Source: Hymenobacter sp. HSC-4F20 (GTDB lineage Bacteria; Bacteroidota; Bacteroidia; Cytophagales; Hymenobacteraceae). Taken from it: DNA of 64,000 nt. This document shows, one piece after another, positions 8,538 through 17,076 of the stretch (position 1 is the stretch's first letter; every line of letters begins with the position of its first letter). The notes under the pieces are model-generated. The model was not told the DNA's origin, searched no databases, and saw nothing but the letters and a program-made list of their open reading frames with translations. The stretch lies in the NCBI RefSeq assembly GCF_019599275.1, contig NZ_JAHZTD010000003.1, positions 310,001 through 374,000 of the forward strand, read 5' to 3'. The translations under genes and the position numbers were made by a program.

Positions 8538-8738
8538 ATGAAAACGACGTACGGCCTGCCTGCCCTGCTTTCGGCCTTTTTCCCAGGGTTGGGTCAACTG
8601 GTAAAAGGTCAGATCCTTAAAGCCCTCCTGATCTGGATGGTGGGTGGGACCGTGGGCTTCCTGCTGGGCTGGACCATACTTGTGCCGGTGGCGCTTTGGG
8701 CCTGGGTGGTATACGACGCCTACAACGACCCCGCCTGA
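8538..8738 (+). CDS. Small TM2-like membrane protein
   Basis: A 66-residue protein with two predicted transmembrane helices. The first segment, ALLSAFFPGLGQLVKGQ, resembles the TM2-domain pattern in which a Gly-rich turn follows FxPGxGQ, with a second helix after. No function is known for such small proteins. Its stop lies 3 nt before the GTG start of the YggU-family gene, so the two are almost certainly translated from one mRNA. There is no Shine-Dalgarno motif. Confidence 0.7.
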   Translation: MKTTYGLPALLSAFFPGLGQLVKGQILKALLIWMVGGTVGFLLGWTILVPVALWAWVVYDAYNDPA

Positions 8739-8741
8739 GCC

Positions 8742-9014
8742 GTGCCGGTTCTGCACCTGAAAGCCAAGCCCAACGCCCGCCGCAACCAGCTGGAAGTAGC
8801 CCCCGACGGTAGCGTGGTAGTACGCCTGAATGCCCCGGCCCAGGATGGCAAGGCCAATGCCTGTTTGCTTACTTACCTGGCCGAAGTATTCAACGTCGCG
8901 AAAGCCAGCCTTACGCTGCTGAGCGGACACACGGCTCCGTTTAAGAAGGTGGAAATTGCGGGGATTTCGCCCGAAGAAATGCAGGCGGCTTTGGCCCGGC
9001 ACCGGGCAGTGTAA
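8742..9014 (+). CDS. DUF167/YggU family protein
   Basis: A 90-residue protein with the DUF167 signature: LHLKAKPNARRNQL at the N-terminus, then VVVRLNAPAQDGKANACLL and LTLLSGHTAPFKKVEIAG. The fold is a small alpha/beta domain known from E. coli YggU; its biochemical role is not established. The start is GTG 8742, three bases after the preceding stop, indicating translational coupling with the TM2-like gene. Length matches the family. Confidence 0.88.
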   Translation: MPVLHLKAKPNARRNQLEVAPDGSVVVRLNAPAQDGKANACLLTYLAEVFNVAKASLTLLSGHTAPFKKVEIAGISPEEMQAALARHRAV

Positions 9015-9107
9015 GCCGCCGGGCGTGCATCCTTCGGTACGGGTTTGCGTTGAACGGTTCAGCTCCGGCTCTGGCCGGAGATGCGCTACTCCTCATTCCC
9101 CTCACCC

Positions 9108-9899
9108 ATGATTGACTTTCCTACCTGGGCCGTTGCTGGCTTCTGGGGGCTGGTTTCCGGCTCGGCCTTGCTGCTGGGTGCTGGCATCGGCTACTTCGCC
9201 CACGTTCCGCAACGCCTGATTGCCGCCGTTATGGCCTTCGGCAGCGGCGTTCTGATTTCTACCTTGTCGCTTGATTTAATGGAGGAAGCCTATAAAAAAG
9301 GCGGCTTCGATTCTACCGCTATTGGTTTTGTGGGCGGAGCGGCTGTGTACACGGCGGCCAACTGGCTGCTGGCGCGCTACGGTGCCAAACACCGCAAACG
9401 CTCTGGCGAGCACCAGGCTCAGGAGCGCCAAGCAGTGCAGCAGAACCAACCAACCAGTAGCGACGACAACGGAATGGCCCTGGCCATTGGGGCTTTGCTA
9501 GACGGCATTCCGGAAAGCATTGTCATTGGGCTGAGCATGCTGGCTGGAGGTAGCGTGAGCATAGTAGCAGTGGTAGCCATTTTCCTGAGCAACCTGCCTG
9601 AGGGGTTGAGCAGCGCCGCGGGCATGCGCAAAGCGGGCCGCACTCCTATCTACGTATTGGGCCTCTGGGGCGGCATTGCGCTCATATCGGGGGTGGCCTC
9701 CCTGGTAGGCTACTCCGTGTTTAGTGGATTCTCGCCGGAGGTAGTGGCCGCTACAACGGCCGTGTCGGCAGGGGCCGTGCTGGCTATGATTGCCGATACC
9801 ATGATTCCGGAAGCCTTCGATGTAGCCCACAACTTTACCGGCCTGATTACGGTGCTCGGCTTTTTAGTGTCGTTTGTCCTGAGCAAAATGGGCGGGTAA
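9108..9899 (+). CDS. ZIP-family divalent metal transporter
   Basis: About 263 residues with seven to eight predicted transmembrane helices. A hydrophilic, Gln-rich loop lies between helices 3 and 4 (KHRKRSGEHQAQERQAVQ). The ZIP core is recognised by GALLDGIPESIVIG and FLSNLPEGLSSAAG, which correspond to the metal-site helices 4 and 5, and by DTMIPEAF. In typical ZIP proteins these helices carry histidines (HNIPEG); here the positions are Asp and Ser/Asn. The protein therefore belongs to the DGIPES-type subgroup, whose metal preference is uncertain. An alternative start at 9081 sits directly behind a small hairpin (9063-9080); ATG 9108 (MIDFPTW) is preferred. Confidence 0.85.
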   Translation: MIDFPTWAVAGFWGLVSGSALLLGAGIGYFAHVPQRLIAAVMAFGSGVLISTLSLDLMEEAYKKGGFDSTAIGFVGGAAVYTAANWLLARYGAKHRKRSGEHQAQERQAVQQNQPTSSDDNGMALAIGALLDGIPESIVIGLSMLAGGSVSIVAVVAIFLSNLPEGLSSAAGMRKAGRTPIYVLGLWGGIALISGVASLVGYSVFSGFSPEVVAATTAVSAGAVLAMIADTMIPEAFDVAHNFTGLITVLGFLVSFVLSKMGG

Positions 9900-10004
9900 C
9901 TGCTGGTGCGGAAACCTGGCTTTTTTACTTTTCCGCCAAGCTCGGCAACTCCGGCAGGGCCTAAATCTGCGTAGCTTGCAGCTACTGTCTTATTCTGCTT
10001 AGGT

Positions 10005-11405
10005 ATGCCCGACTTGTCTGCTATTCAACCGCTACTGGAAGCTTTATCTTTTTCGCCCGATAACCTACCCCTCCGCAAGCACGTTGCGGCCCTGCTGGTG
10101 CAGGCCGGCCGCCTGCCCGAAGCGGAGGAGCACTACCGCACCGGCCTCCGCCAGGCCCCCGACGACCCCGATTTGCAGTTGGGTCTGGCCGAAACGTACG
10201 CCAGTCTGGGCAAAACTTCCGCGGCTTTTGTGGTGGTGGAGGAACTGCTGGCCGCCCGCCCGGAGCACGCCCGTGCCCACCTGCTGCACGCCCGCGTGTT
10301 ACTCACTACCGACCAGGTAACGGCGGCGCGGGAGGCTTACCAAACGGCTCTACATTACAATCCTACCCTGGAAGACGCTGAGTTGGCCGCCCGCCTGCGC
10401 GGCGGTGCCGCTACCACGGCCCAGCCGGCTCACGGCGGGGCGCCTACCCCCTTTTCCGGTTCAGAGCTTGATACTTCCGCTGGCGCCAACGACGATTTCA
10501 GCAGTATTGAACAAAACCTGTTCAGTGGGCTGGAGCGTCCCAAGATTACGTTTGCCGATGTAGGCGGTATGGAGGCCATTAAGGAGGAAATCCGGCTGAA
10601 GATTATTCACCCGCTGCAGTTTCCTGATTTGTACAAAGCCTATGGCAAGGCGGCCGGCGGCGGGCTGCTACTGTACGGCCCGCCCGGCTGCGGCAAAACT
10701 CACTTGGCCCGCGCCACGGCCGGCGAGGTGCAGGCCAGCTTTATCCACGTTGGCATCAACGACATTCTGGATATGTGGCTGGGCAACAGTGAGCGGAACC
10801 TGCACCAGATTTTCGAGCAGGCCCGCTTGCAGGCGCCCTGCGTGCTGTTTTTCGATGAGGTAGATGCCCTGGCCGCCAACCGCCACGATTTGCGCCAGAG
10901 CGCCGGCCGCACCGTCATCAACCAGTTTCTTTCGGAGCTGGATGGCGCTACCCGTTCCAACGACGGCGTGCTGATTCTGGCCGCCACCAACGCGCCCTGG
11001 CACCTCGATTCCGCCTTCCGCCGCCCCGGCCGCTTCGACCGGATTCTGCTGGTTACGCCGCCCGATGAGCCCGCCCGCGAGGCCGTGCTGGAAGTGTTGT
11101 TGCAGGGCAAGCCCGTAGCGCCCTCGGTAAACCTGCGCAAGCTGGCTTCCCAAACCGCCGGCTTTTCCGGCGCCGATTTGCAGGCTGTGGTAGATGTGGC
11201 CGTGGAAGCCCGCCTGCGCGAATCCATGAAAGCTGGCAAGCCTCTACCCTTGGAGCAGGCTACCTTTCAGGAGGCCATCAGCAAAGTGAAGCCCAGCACC
11301 CGCGAGTGGTTCGCTACGGCCAAGAACTACGCCCTCTACTCCAACGAAGGCGGCGTGTACGACGATATTCTGGTGTACCTGGGCATCAAGAAGCCTTCGG
11401 CTTAG
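10005..11405 (+). CDS. TPR-containing AAA+ ATPase (Cdc48/FtsH-like AAA module)
   Basis: A 466-residue protein. The first 130 residues form tetratricopeptide repeats (for example AEEHYRTGLRQAPDDPDLQLGL). After a linker of about 40 residues comes one classical AAA module: Walker A GPPGCGKT at residues 225-232, Walker B CVLFFDEVDAL with Asp284/Glu285, and the second region of homology ending RRPGRFDR, which contains the arginine fingers. The C-terminal lid (TAGFSGADLQAVVDVA) is also typical. Such proteins are hexameric unfoldases or remodelling enzymes; here the TPR domain probably recruits the substrate. It lies 15 nt before a TPR-membrane gene, so the three genes at 10005-13967 look like one operon. 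Confidence 0.9.
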   Translation: MPDLSAIQPLLEALSFSPDNLPLRKHVAALLVQAGRLPEAEEHYRTGLRQAPDDPDLQLGLAETYASLGKTSAAFVVVEELLAARPEHARAHLLHARVLLTTDQVTAAREAYQTALHYNPTLEDAELAARLRGGAATTAQPAHGGAPTPFSGSELDTSAGANDDFSSIEQNLFSGLERPKITFADVGGMEAIKEEIRLKIIHPLQFPDLYKAYGKAAGGGLLLYGPPGCGKTHLARATAGEVQASFIHVGINDILDMWLGNSERNLHQIFEQARLQAPCVLFFDEVDALAANRHDLRQSAGRTVINQFLSELDGATRSNDGVLILAATNAPWHLDSAFRRPGRFDRILLVTPPDEPAREAVLEVLLQGKPVAPSVNLRKLASQTAGFSGADLQAVVDVAVEARLRESMKAGKPLPLEQATFQEAISKVKPSTREWFATAKNYALYSNEGGVYDDILVYLGIKKPSA

Positions 11406-11420
11406 CCTTACGCTGGCTGT

Positions 11421-12695
11421 ATGAGCACTACCGCCACTTCATCATGGCAGGCTGCCGTGCAACAGCTGCTTGCCGTGCGCCGGCCGCAACAAGCAGAGCA
11501 GTTGGTGCGGCGACACTTGGCCCAGCACCCGCAAGACCCGTTTGCGCACGTTTTGCTGGCGCTGGCCCTACTACGGCAACAGCGGTTCGACGAAACAAAA
11601 ACAGCCGCGAAAACAGCTCTCAGCCTCAACCCGGCAGAAAGTGAGGCTTATTACCTGCTCAGCTTGGCCCAGGCCCAGACTGGGCAACCCAGGGCCGCCG
11701 AGGCCTCTATCGGCCGGGCCTTACAGCGTAACCCGCTTAGCAGTACGTATCTGGGCATCAGGGCCTGGGTTCTCAACTTGCTCGGGCGTCCGCAGGAAGC
11801 ACAGGCCGCCGCCGAAATGGGCCTGCGGCATGATCCGGCTCATGCTGAGTGTCTTGTGCAACTTGCCCAAGCCTTGTGTAAGCAGGAGCAGTGGGGCGCG
11901 CTATCCACGGTATTGCACCGTTTAGTGAAGGCTCAGCCCCAGTTGGCCGTGGCACACCGGCTGTTAGGCCAGGAAGCCCTCCGGCAGGAGCAGTTTTTGG
12001 CTGCCCAGACGCACTTTGGTGAAGCCTTGCGCCTGGCACCCGAGGATTCCGAGTCGCACCAAGGCCTCACCCGAGCACTACGCTACTCCTTCGGCCCAGG
12101 CCGCGCAATGCGGCGCATCGACCGGTATCTGACCTTTATTTCTGAGGGGACCAGGCAGTGGAAGGCCAAGGCGTGGGGGCACTTTTTACTGATTCTGCTG
12201 CCCCTCTCCTTTTTCTGCATTCCATTGCTGCTTTTCATGGGCTTTGAAGCTCTGTACTGGCGGCTGCATCCGCGGGTGCGGCAGGTGCGCAACCGCCCTG
12301 CTGGTACGCACTCTTACCTGCGGGAGACGCTGTATCGATACGGTGCCATAGCTTCGGAGCTGCTCCTGATACTCAGCCTGCTACCTCCCGTAATTTGGGG
12401 AGTCTTATGGATAGGGTTGCCGGAAAATAGCTTGGGTCCGGGCCTGACGGGTGGTCTGACGGTATTGGTTATGGCAATGGGCGGGGCTCTAAAATCGGCG
12501 GCCAAGCTGCCCGCACCTGACAAGTTGCCCCTGGGGTGGTTGCTAACGGCCGGGCTGATGCTTACAGGCAGCATTACCGCGTGCGTGTTGGCTGAACAAT
12601 GGCCGTGGGGCCCCCTTGCCATGCTAGTGGGCAGTAGCCTACTGTTGGCGTGGCGCGTACGAAGCACACGGCAACAAGTCATCCTCAACAGGTAA
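11421..12695 (+). CDS. TPR protein with C-terminal membrane domain (paralogue 1)
   Basis: A 424-residue protein not assigned to a named family. Residues 5-225 are tandem TPR units (for example EAQAAAEMGLRHDPAHAECL). The C-terminal 200 residues contain an amphipathic stretch, then about five hydrophobic helices starting with HFLLILLPLSFFCIPLLLFM. The TPR domain should face the cytoplasm as a protein-binding platform. It starts 15 nt after the AAA+ gene and is followed 63 nt later by a paralogue with the same design. The most likely role is a membrane anchor or adaptor for the ATPase; this comes from context only. Confidence 0.8.
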   Translation: MSTTATSSWQAAVQQLLAVRRPQQAEQLVRRHLAQHPQDPFAHVLLALALLRQQRFDETKTAAKTALSLNPAESEAYYLLSLAQAQTGQPRAAEASIGRALQRNPLSSTYLGIRAWVLNLLGRPQEAQAAAEMGLRHDPAHAECLVQLAQALCKQEQWGALSTVLHRLVKAQPQLAVAHRLLGQEALRQEQFLAAQTHFGEALRLAPEDSESHQGLTRALRYSFGPGRAMRRIDRYLTFISEGTRQWKAKAWGHFLLILLPLSFFCIPLLLFMGFEALYWRLHPRVRQVRNRPAGTHSYLRETLYRYGAIASELLLILSLLPPVIWGVLWIGLPENSLGPGLTGGLTVLVMAMGGALKSAAKLPAPDKLPLGWLLTAGLMLTGSITACVLAEQWPWGPLAMLVGSSLLLAWRVRSTRQQVILNR

Positions 12696-12758
12696 TTCTT
12701 GTTTTTTTCCGCGTACTCCCAACCGTTTACTTACTTGGTGCCTGACGCCCCTACCCCC

Positions 12759-13967
12759 ATGGAACAAGCCAACTGGCCCGACCGGATTTTACTGCTGCTG
12801 CGCCAGGGCCGGGCCGCTCAGGCCGAGCAGGAGCTACGCCGCATTCTGCGCCAGGAGCCTAACGATGCCCTGGCCCACGCCTGGCTGGGCATGGCGCTGC
12901 TGGATTTGGGGCAGCTAGCCGAAGGACAGGAGCACATTGAAATTTCCATCGGGCTGGCCCCGGAGTTCGACTTTGCCTACTACCTGCTCAGCCTGGCTCA
13001 CCAGCGTCAGCAACGCCTGCCCGAAGCACAGGAAGCCATTGAGGAAGCCCTGCGCCTTGACCCGACTGACCCCAACTACCACCATACCCTCGGCCTGATT
13101 CGGTTTCAGCGCGGGCAGTGGGAAGGGGCCTTGCGGGCGGCCGAAATGGGCCTTGCCTACGACCCCGAGCATGTAGACTGCCTGGGCCTGCGCGGCCGCT
13201 GCCTGGCCCGCCTCGGCCGGCCCCAAGATGCAGCAGACTCCCTGCAAACCGCCCTCCGCTACGACCCTGATGACGCTGGCACCCACGCCGACGCCGGCTG
13301 GGTAGCCCTGGAAGCCGGCCGCCACCGCCAGGCCCTGGAGCACTTCCGCGACGCCCTGCGCCGACAGCCTACCTCCAACTATGCCCGCGAAGGGCTGGTG
13401 GAGTCGCTGAAAGCGCAGTATTGGCTGTATCGTGCCTTCCTGCGCTTCACCGTCTGGACGGAAAAGCTGGGCGGCGGTACGCGGCGGCTGCTGTTCATTG
13501 GGTTATATGTGCTGGTGCGGTTTGTGCCGATTTTACTACCCCTCTACCTGCCCCTGGTATTTATGAGCTGGTTTGCCGACCCCATGTTCAACGGCTTGCT
13601 TTTGCTCAATCCCTACGGGCGCCATGCCCTCTCGGAAGCGCAGCGGCGGCAGGCCCTTGTGTTTGCCGGCGTGCTGCTGGCCGCTACTGCACTGCTGACC
13701 ACCGCCACCTTCACCCACCTGGAAGGCCCCGGACTGTTGGGCGGCAGTTTGCTGGCGGCCCTGTTTCCGCTGACGGTGGCGCTCCGGCCCTACGTTTCGC
13801 GCAAAGCCCGAACCTGGGCTATCGTGGCTGCGTCGCTCCTGCTGGTGCTGGGGGTAGCGGGAGCCGGGGCAAGCTTGCTTTTCCCGGAGGCAGGGGTGCA
13901 GAAGGGTATCGTAGGGCTGCTGTTTATTATCTGGCTGGTGTACCTCTGGTCGACGGCGCTTAGCTAA
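12759..13967 (+). CDS. TPR protein with C-terminal membrane domain (paralogue 2)
   Basis: A 402-residue protein, paralogous to the preceding gene product. TPR units fill residues 1-225, with matching segments such as GALRAAEMGLAYDPEHVDCL. They are followed by five predicted transmembrane helices, the first being GLYVLVRFVPILLPLYLPLV. ATG 12759 (MEQANWPDRILLLL) was chosen because the frame upstream to 12699 starts from TTG and does not resemble the paralogue. The gene ends the three-gene unit and is followed by a bidirectional terminator. The function is unknown. Confidence 0.8.
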   Translation: MEQANWPDRILLLLRQGRAAQAEQELRRILRQEPNDALAHAWLGMALLDLGQLAEGQEHIEISIGLAPEFDFAYYLLSLAHQRQQRLPEAQEAIEEALRLDPTDPNYHHTLGLIRFQRGQWEGALRAAEMGLAYDPEHVDCLGLRGRCLARLGRPQDAADSLQTALRYDPDDAGTHADAGWVALEAGRHRQALEHFRDALRRQPTSNYAREGLVESLKAQYWLYRAFLRFTVWTEKLGGGTRRLLFIGLYVLVRFVPILLPLYLPLVFMSWFADPMFNGLLLLNPYGRHALSEAQRRQALVFAGVLLAATALLTTATFTHLEGPGLLGGSLLAALFPLTVALRPYVSRKARTWAIVAASLLLVLGVAGAGASLLFPEAGVQKGIVGLLFIIWLVYLWSTALS

Positions 13968-13993
13968 ACTACCCTACCCCCATCAAACAGTAA

Positions 13994-14031
13994 AAGGCCA
14001 CCGGGTTCCTCACCGGTGGCCTTCTTGTTTT
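13994..14031. terminator. Bidirectional terminator between TPR operon and amt
   Basis: The arms AAGGCCACCGG (13994-14004) and CCGGTGGCCTT (14013-14023) pair perfectly. The plus strand continues CTTGTTTT and the minus strand continues TTACTGTTT. Confidence 0.88.
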
Positions 14032-14119
14032 ACCCCTAACTTTTAAATACTCCAGTTGCTGTCAGAGTTATACTTCACATCATTGCCGGTGGTGAAGTTG
14101 AAAATAGCCGGCGCGGCTA

Positions 14120-15502
14120 TTACGCGTTTTCGGGGGCTAGCTCCCGGCGGTACGTGCGCTCAAATTCTTCGTCTACGTGGTAGGTAGACTCCTCGTGCTG
14201 GCTTAAATCGAGGCCCAGCTCTTCTTCCTGAATCTTCACGCGCAACCCAAAAATGCGGTCGGTGATTTTCAGCAGAATCCAGGCCCCCACAAAGGAGTAG
14301 GTAATCACGATAAGCAGGCCCAGCAGATGGTAGCCAAACGTGGTAAAGGTGCCATGAATCAGGCCTACCTTATCGGCAAAAACGCCCGTAAGCAGCATCC
14401 CGACGATGCCTCCCAGCCCGTGGCACGGAAATACGTCCAGGGTGTCGTCGATGGTCGTGCGCGAGTTCTGCCAGTGCACAGCGGCGTGGCTGATGAGCGC
14501 GGCCAGCACCCCAAACAGAATGCTTTGCCCGTAGTCGACGTAGCCAGCGGCGGGCGTAATAGCCACCAGGCCAACCACTGCTCCCGTGCAGGCGCCCACA
14601 GCCGTGGGCTTACCCCCGCGGGCCACTTCAATCAGCAGCCAGGCAATAAGGGCCGCAGCCGAGGCCAGGTTGGTGTTCACAAAGGAGAGGGCCGCCAGTT
14701 CATTGGCTCCCAGGGCCGAACCCGCGTTGAAGCCAAACCAGCCAAACCACAGCAGGCCCGTGCCAAGCAGCACGTAGGGCACGTTGGGCGTCGAGAAAGA
14801 CGAGGTGCGCAGGTTAGCCGAGCGGCGGCCGAGCACCATGGCCCCGGCCAAAGCTGCTACCCCCGCCGAAATGTGAACTACGGTACCGCCGGCAAAATCC
14901 AGTACTCCCCACTTACGCAGGAAGCCTTCGGGGTGCCAGGTCCAGTGAGCCAGCGGGCAGTAAATAAACAGGCTGAACAGCACCATGAAAGCCAGATACC
15001 CCTTGAAACGCACCCGTTCGGCGAAAGAGCCGGTAATCAGGGCGGGGGTAATAATGGCGAACTTCAGCTGAAAGGCGAAGTAGAGAATAAAGGGAATGGT
15101 AGCGGCAAAGGCCGGATTAGGCGCCGTGCCTACGTTGCGCAGCAAGGCAAACGTGCGCGGGTCGCCGATAAGACCATACCAGGAGTCGCCGTAGCAGAGG
15201 GAGAAGCCCACGAAGTAGAACAAAACTGAAATAACGCCCAGTGCTACGAAGCTCTGCAACATGGTGCTAATCACGTTTTTGGGACGCACCATGCCGCCGT
15301 AAAAAAACGACAAGCCTGGGGTCATGATCAGTACGAAGGCGGTGGCCGTCAGCATCCAGGCTACATCGGCTCCGTTGAGCGAACCGGGGGCCGCGGCCGG
15401 ATGCGGTACTTTCGCTAGTGCTGCAACAATGGCCAGCACCAGCAAGACGCCCAGCGTGAATAAGCTGAAGCCAGGACGAAAGGGGGCAGCTTTGGGAGTC
15501 AT
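14120..15502 (-). CDS. amt: Ammonium transporter (Amt/MEP/Rh family)
   Basis: A 460-residue protein with about eleven to twelve membrane helices. The family signature DFAGGTVVHISAGVAALAGA contains His210. The second pore histidine is His361 (DVFPCHGLGGIVG). This twin-His pair conducts ammonia/ammonium. SFFYGGMVRPKN and the helical cytosolic tail (RVKIQEEELGLDLSQHEE) also fit Amt proteins; the tail normally binds a PII signalling protein. No glnB/glnK gene lies next to it, so regulation by PII, if any, comes from elsewhere. The N-terminal hydrophobic segment may be a signal peptide or an extra helix. The upstream spacer (15503-15670) is AT-rich. Confidence 0.95.
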   Translation of the reverse strand: MTPKAAPFRPGFSLFTLGVLLVLAIVAALAKVPHPAAAPGSLNGADVAWMLTATAFVLIMTPGLSFFYGGMVRPKNVISTMLQSFVALGVISVLFYFVGFSLCYGDSWYGLIGDPRTFALLRNVGTAPNPAFAATIPFILYFAFQLKFAIITPALITGSFAERVRFKGYLAFMVLFSLFIYCPLAHWTWHPEGFLRKWGVLDFAGGTVVHISAGVAALAGAMVLGRRSANLRTSSFSTPNVPYVLLGTGLLWFGWFGFNAGSALGANELAALSFVNTNLASAAALIAWLLIEVARGGKPTAVGACTGAVVGLVAITPAAGYVDYGQSILFGVLAALISHAAVHWQNSRTTIDDTLDVFPCHGLGGIVGMLLTGVFADKVGLIHGTFTTFGYHLLGLLIVITYSFVGAWILLKITDRIFGLRVKIQEEELGLDLSQHEESTYHVDEEFERTYRRELAPENA

Positions 15503-15814
15503 AAAGCGCTTTTCAGAATATTACCATCATTTTCAAAGGCAATATACCATGCAAGTCCATTACTTTCCTCAATAACCCATCAAATTACATAGGGTGTTTC
15601 CTAAAATACATGCACTATCTCGACACTACCCCCCTTTATATAGTAGCCCTTCTCTCAGAAGTACTGGCTACAAAAACATAGCCCCGACTGATGTAGAACT
15701 CCTGCAACAGAGGTTCTACATCAGTCGGGGCGAAAGCCAGCTGAGCACTGCCTATAGCTTTTCTGTTAGCCTAAGGGTAGCGTTAGAGGTGTCTGAGTTC
15801 GTTCCAGCCTTAGC
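15503..15814. other. Intergenic region: amt promoter side and terminator of the threonine synthase gene
   Basis: The half next to amt (15503-15670) is clearly AT-richer than the flanking genes and must carry the amt promoter. I saw no clean Bacteroidota -7 box (TAnnTTTG). The other half contains the hairpin at 15681-15731. No gene is supported. Confidence 0.6.
15672..15731 (-). terminator. Intrinsic terminator of the LysR-threonine synthase unit
   Basis: A 19-bp perfect stem (15681-15699 with 15713-15731; GCCCCGACTGATGTAGAAC) with a 13-nt loop. Read on the minus strand, it is followed by TATGTTTTT, which makes it a terminator for the threonine synthase gene. On the plus strand no T run follows. 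Confidence 0.85.
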
Positions 15815-17011
15815 TTAGGCCAGCCCGATAATATTCTCAAGGTATTTCTGGGCCGAACCAGTGTTCAAGAGCAGCACCTGCTCCTCGGGTTGTATCCAGC
15901 CGATGCTGAGCAACTGGCGGGCGGCCATCCAAACGGCCGCCCCCTCGGGAGCCACAAACAGGCCTTCCTCTTTGCCCAACTCCCGCAGGCCTTCCAGCAT
16001 CTGCTCATCGGTAATAGCCAGCGCCGTTCCTCCTGATTCGGCTAGTACGTCCAGCATCAGGGGCTCGCCGAGGGGGCGCGGCACGGCTAGCCCGTTGGCA
16101 ATGGTGGGCCGGCCGACGTAGGCATGGCAGTTGGCCTGGCGGCCAGCGCGGGTTTCTACCAGGGGGCAGCAGTTGGCGGCTTGCACTGCTACCATGCGCG
16201 GTAGTTTGGTACCGGCGGGCAGCCAGCCCAGGGCCAGCATCTCACGCACTGCTTTCCAGATGCCAATTAGCCCGGTGCCGCCCCCGGCGGGGTAGAGCAG
16301 CACATCGGGCAGGTGCCAGTTGAGCTGTTCGGCCAGCTCGTAGCCCATGGTTTTCTTACCCTCAAGCCGGTAAGGTTCTTTCAGGGTGGATACATCGAGC
16401 AGCTCGCCAGCCGCGTTTAGCTCGCGCACCCGGGTGGCACAGTCGTTGATCAGGCCATCTACCAGATGCACGTCGGCCCCGTACCAGTAGCATTCCTCGC
16501 GGAAAGCCTGCGGAGTGTGGCGCGGCATTACCACTACGGCGCGCAAACCAGCGCGGGCGCAGTACGCCGCCATAGCTACCCCCGCGTTGCCAGCCGTAGG
16601 AATGATGCAGCCCGTAGCACCCAGCTCCTTGGCTTTGGAAACGGCCATGCTCAGGCCCCGGGCTTTAAACGAGCCCGTGGGGTTCTGGCCCTCATCTTTC
16701 AGGCGCAAATCGGAGAAGCCGTAGCGCGCCGCCAGCCGGGGCAGCTCCAGCATCGGCGTCCAGCCCTCTCCCAGACTGACGCGGTTAGCCTCATCGAGCA
16801 GGGGTAGCAAGGAGCGGTAGCGCCACATCGAGTTGTCGGCTAGCTCAATACCAGCCGTCCGGGTTAGCGGTTCCTGCAGGTCGTAGTCGGCGATGAGGGG
16901 CTGCGAGCAGCACTCCGAGACGCGTTGCAGCTGGAAGGCAGAATGCGGGGCTCCGCAGGCCGCACAGTGCAGCTCGTGGAGGCGGGAGGTAGTAGCGAGG
17001 AGAGTTTTCAT
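15815..17011 (-). CDS. thrC: Threonine synthase (PLP fold type II)
   Basis: A 398-residue pyridoxal-phosphate enzyme. The N-terminus has a small cysteine-rich segment (LHCAACGAPHSAF, later ECC) like the zinc-ribbon segment of archaeal and plant-type threonine synthases. Lys116 in QNPTGSFKARG should bind PLP. PTAGNAGVAMAAY is the phosphate/substrate loop, and the cofactor-phosphate glycine loop is PAGGGTGLIG. It should convert O-phosphohomoserine to threonine. A related PLP lyase cannot be excluded, because no thrA or thrB gene is nearby. ATG 17011 (MKTLLATTSRLHELHC) is preferred to the long upstream frame. A LysR gene lies 65 nt upstream on the same strand. Confidence 0.82.
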   Translation of the reverse strand: MKTLLATTSRLHELHCAACGAPHSAFQLQRVSECCSQPLIADYDLQEPLTRTAGIELADNSMWRYRSLLPLLDEANRVSLGEGWTPMLELPRLAARYGFSDLRLKDEGQNPTGSFKARGLSMAVSKAKELGATGCIIPTAGNAGVAMAAYCARAGLRAVVVMPRHTPQAFREECYWYGADVHLVDGLINDCATRVRELNAAGELLDVSTLKEPYRLEGKKTMGYELAEQLNWHLPDVLLYPAGGGTGLIGIWKAVREMLALGWLPAGTKLPRMVAVQAANCCPLVETRAGRQANCHAYVGRPTIANGLAVPRPLGEPLMLDVLAESGGTALAITDEQMLEGLRELGKEEGLFVAPEGAAVWMAARQLLSIGWIQPEEQVLLLNTGSAQKYLENIIGLA

Positions 17012-17076
17012 AGTGGGGAGTTCAACGCAAAACTCCTCCATAGCTATTCCTCCGGCAAACGGCAATTTGGAATAGC

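Noticed and set aside
9063..9080. 7-bp hairpin directly before ATG 9081, considered as translational control of the ZIP gene
   Set aside because: ATG 9108 is the better start, and the stem is short; kept only as a remark in the gene entry.
14327..15229. 300-codon open frame on the plus strand
   Set aside because: Antisense to the ammonium transporter, whose motifs are complete.
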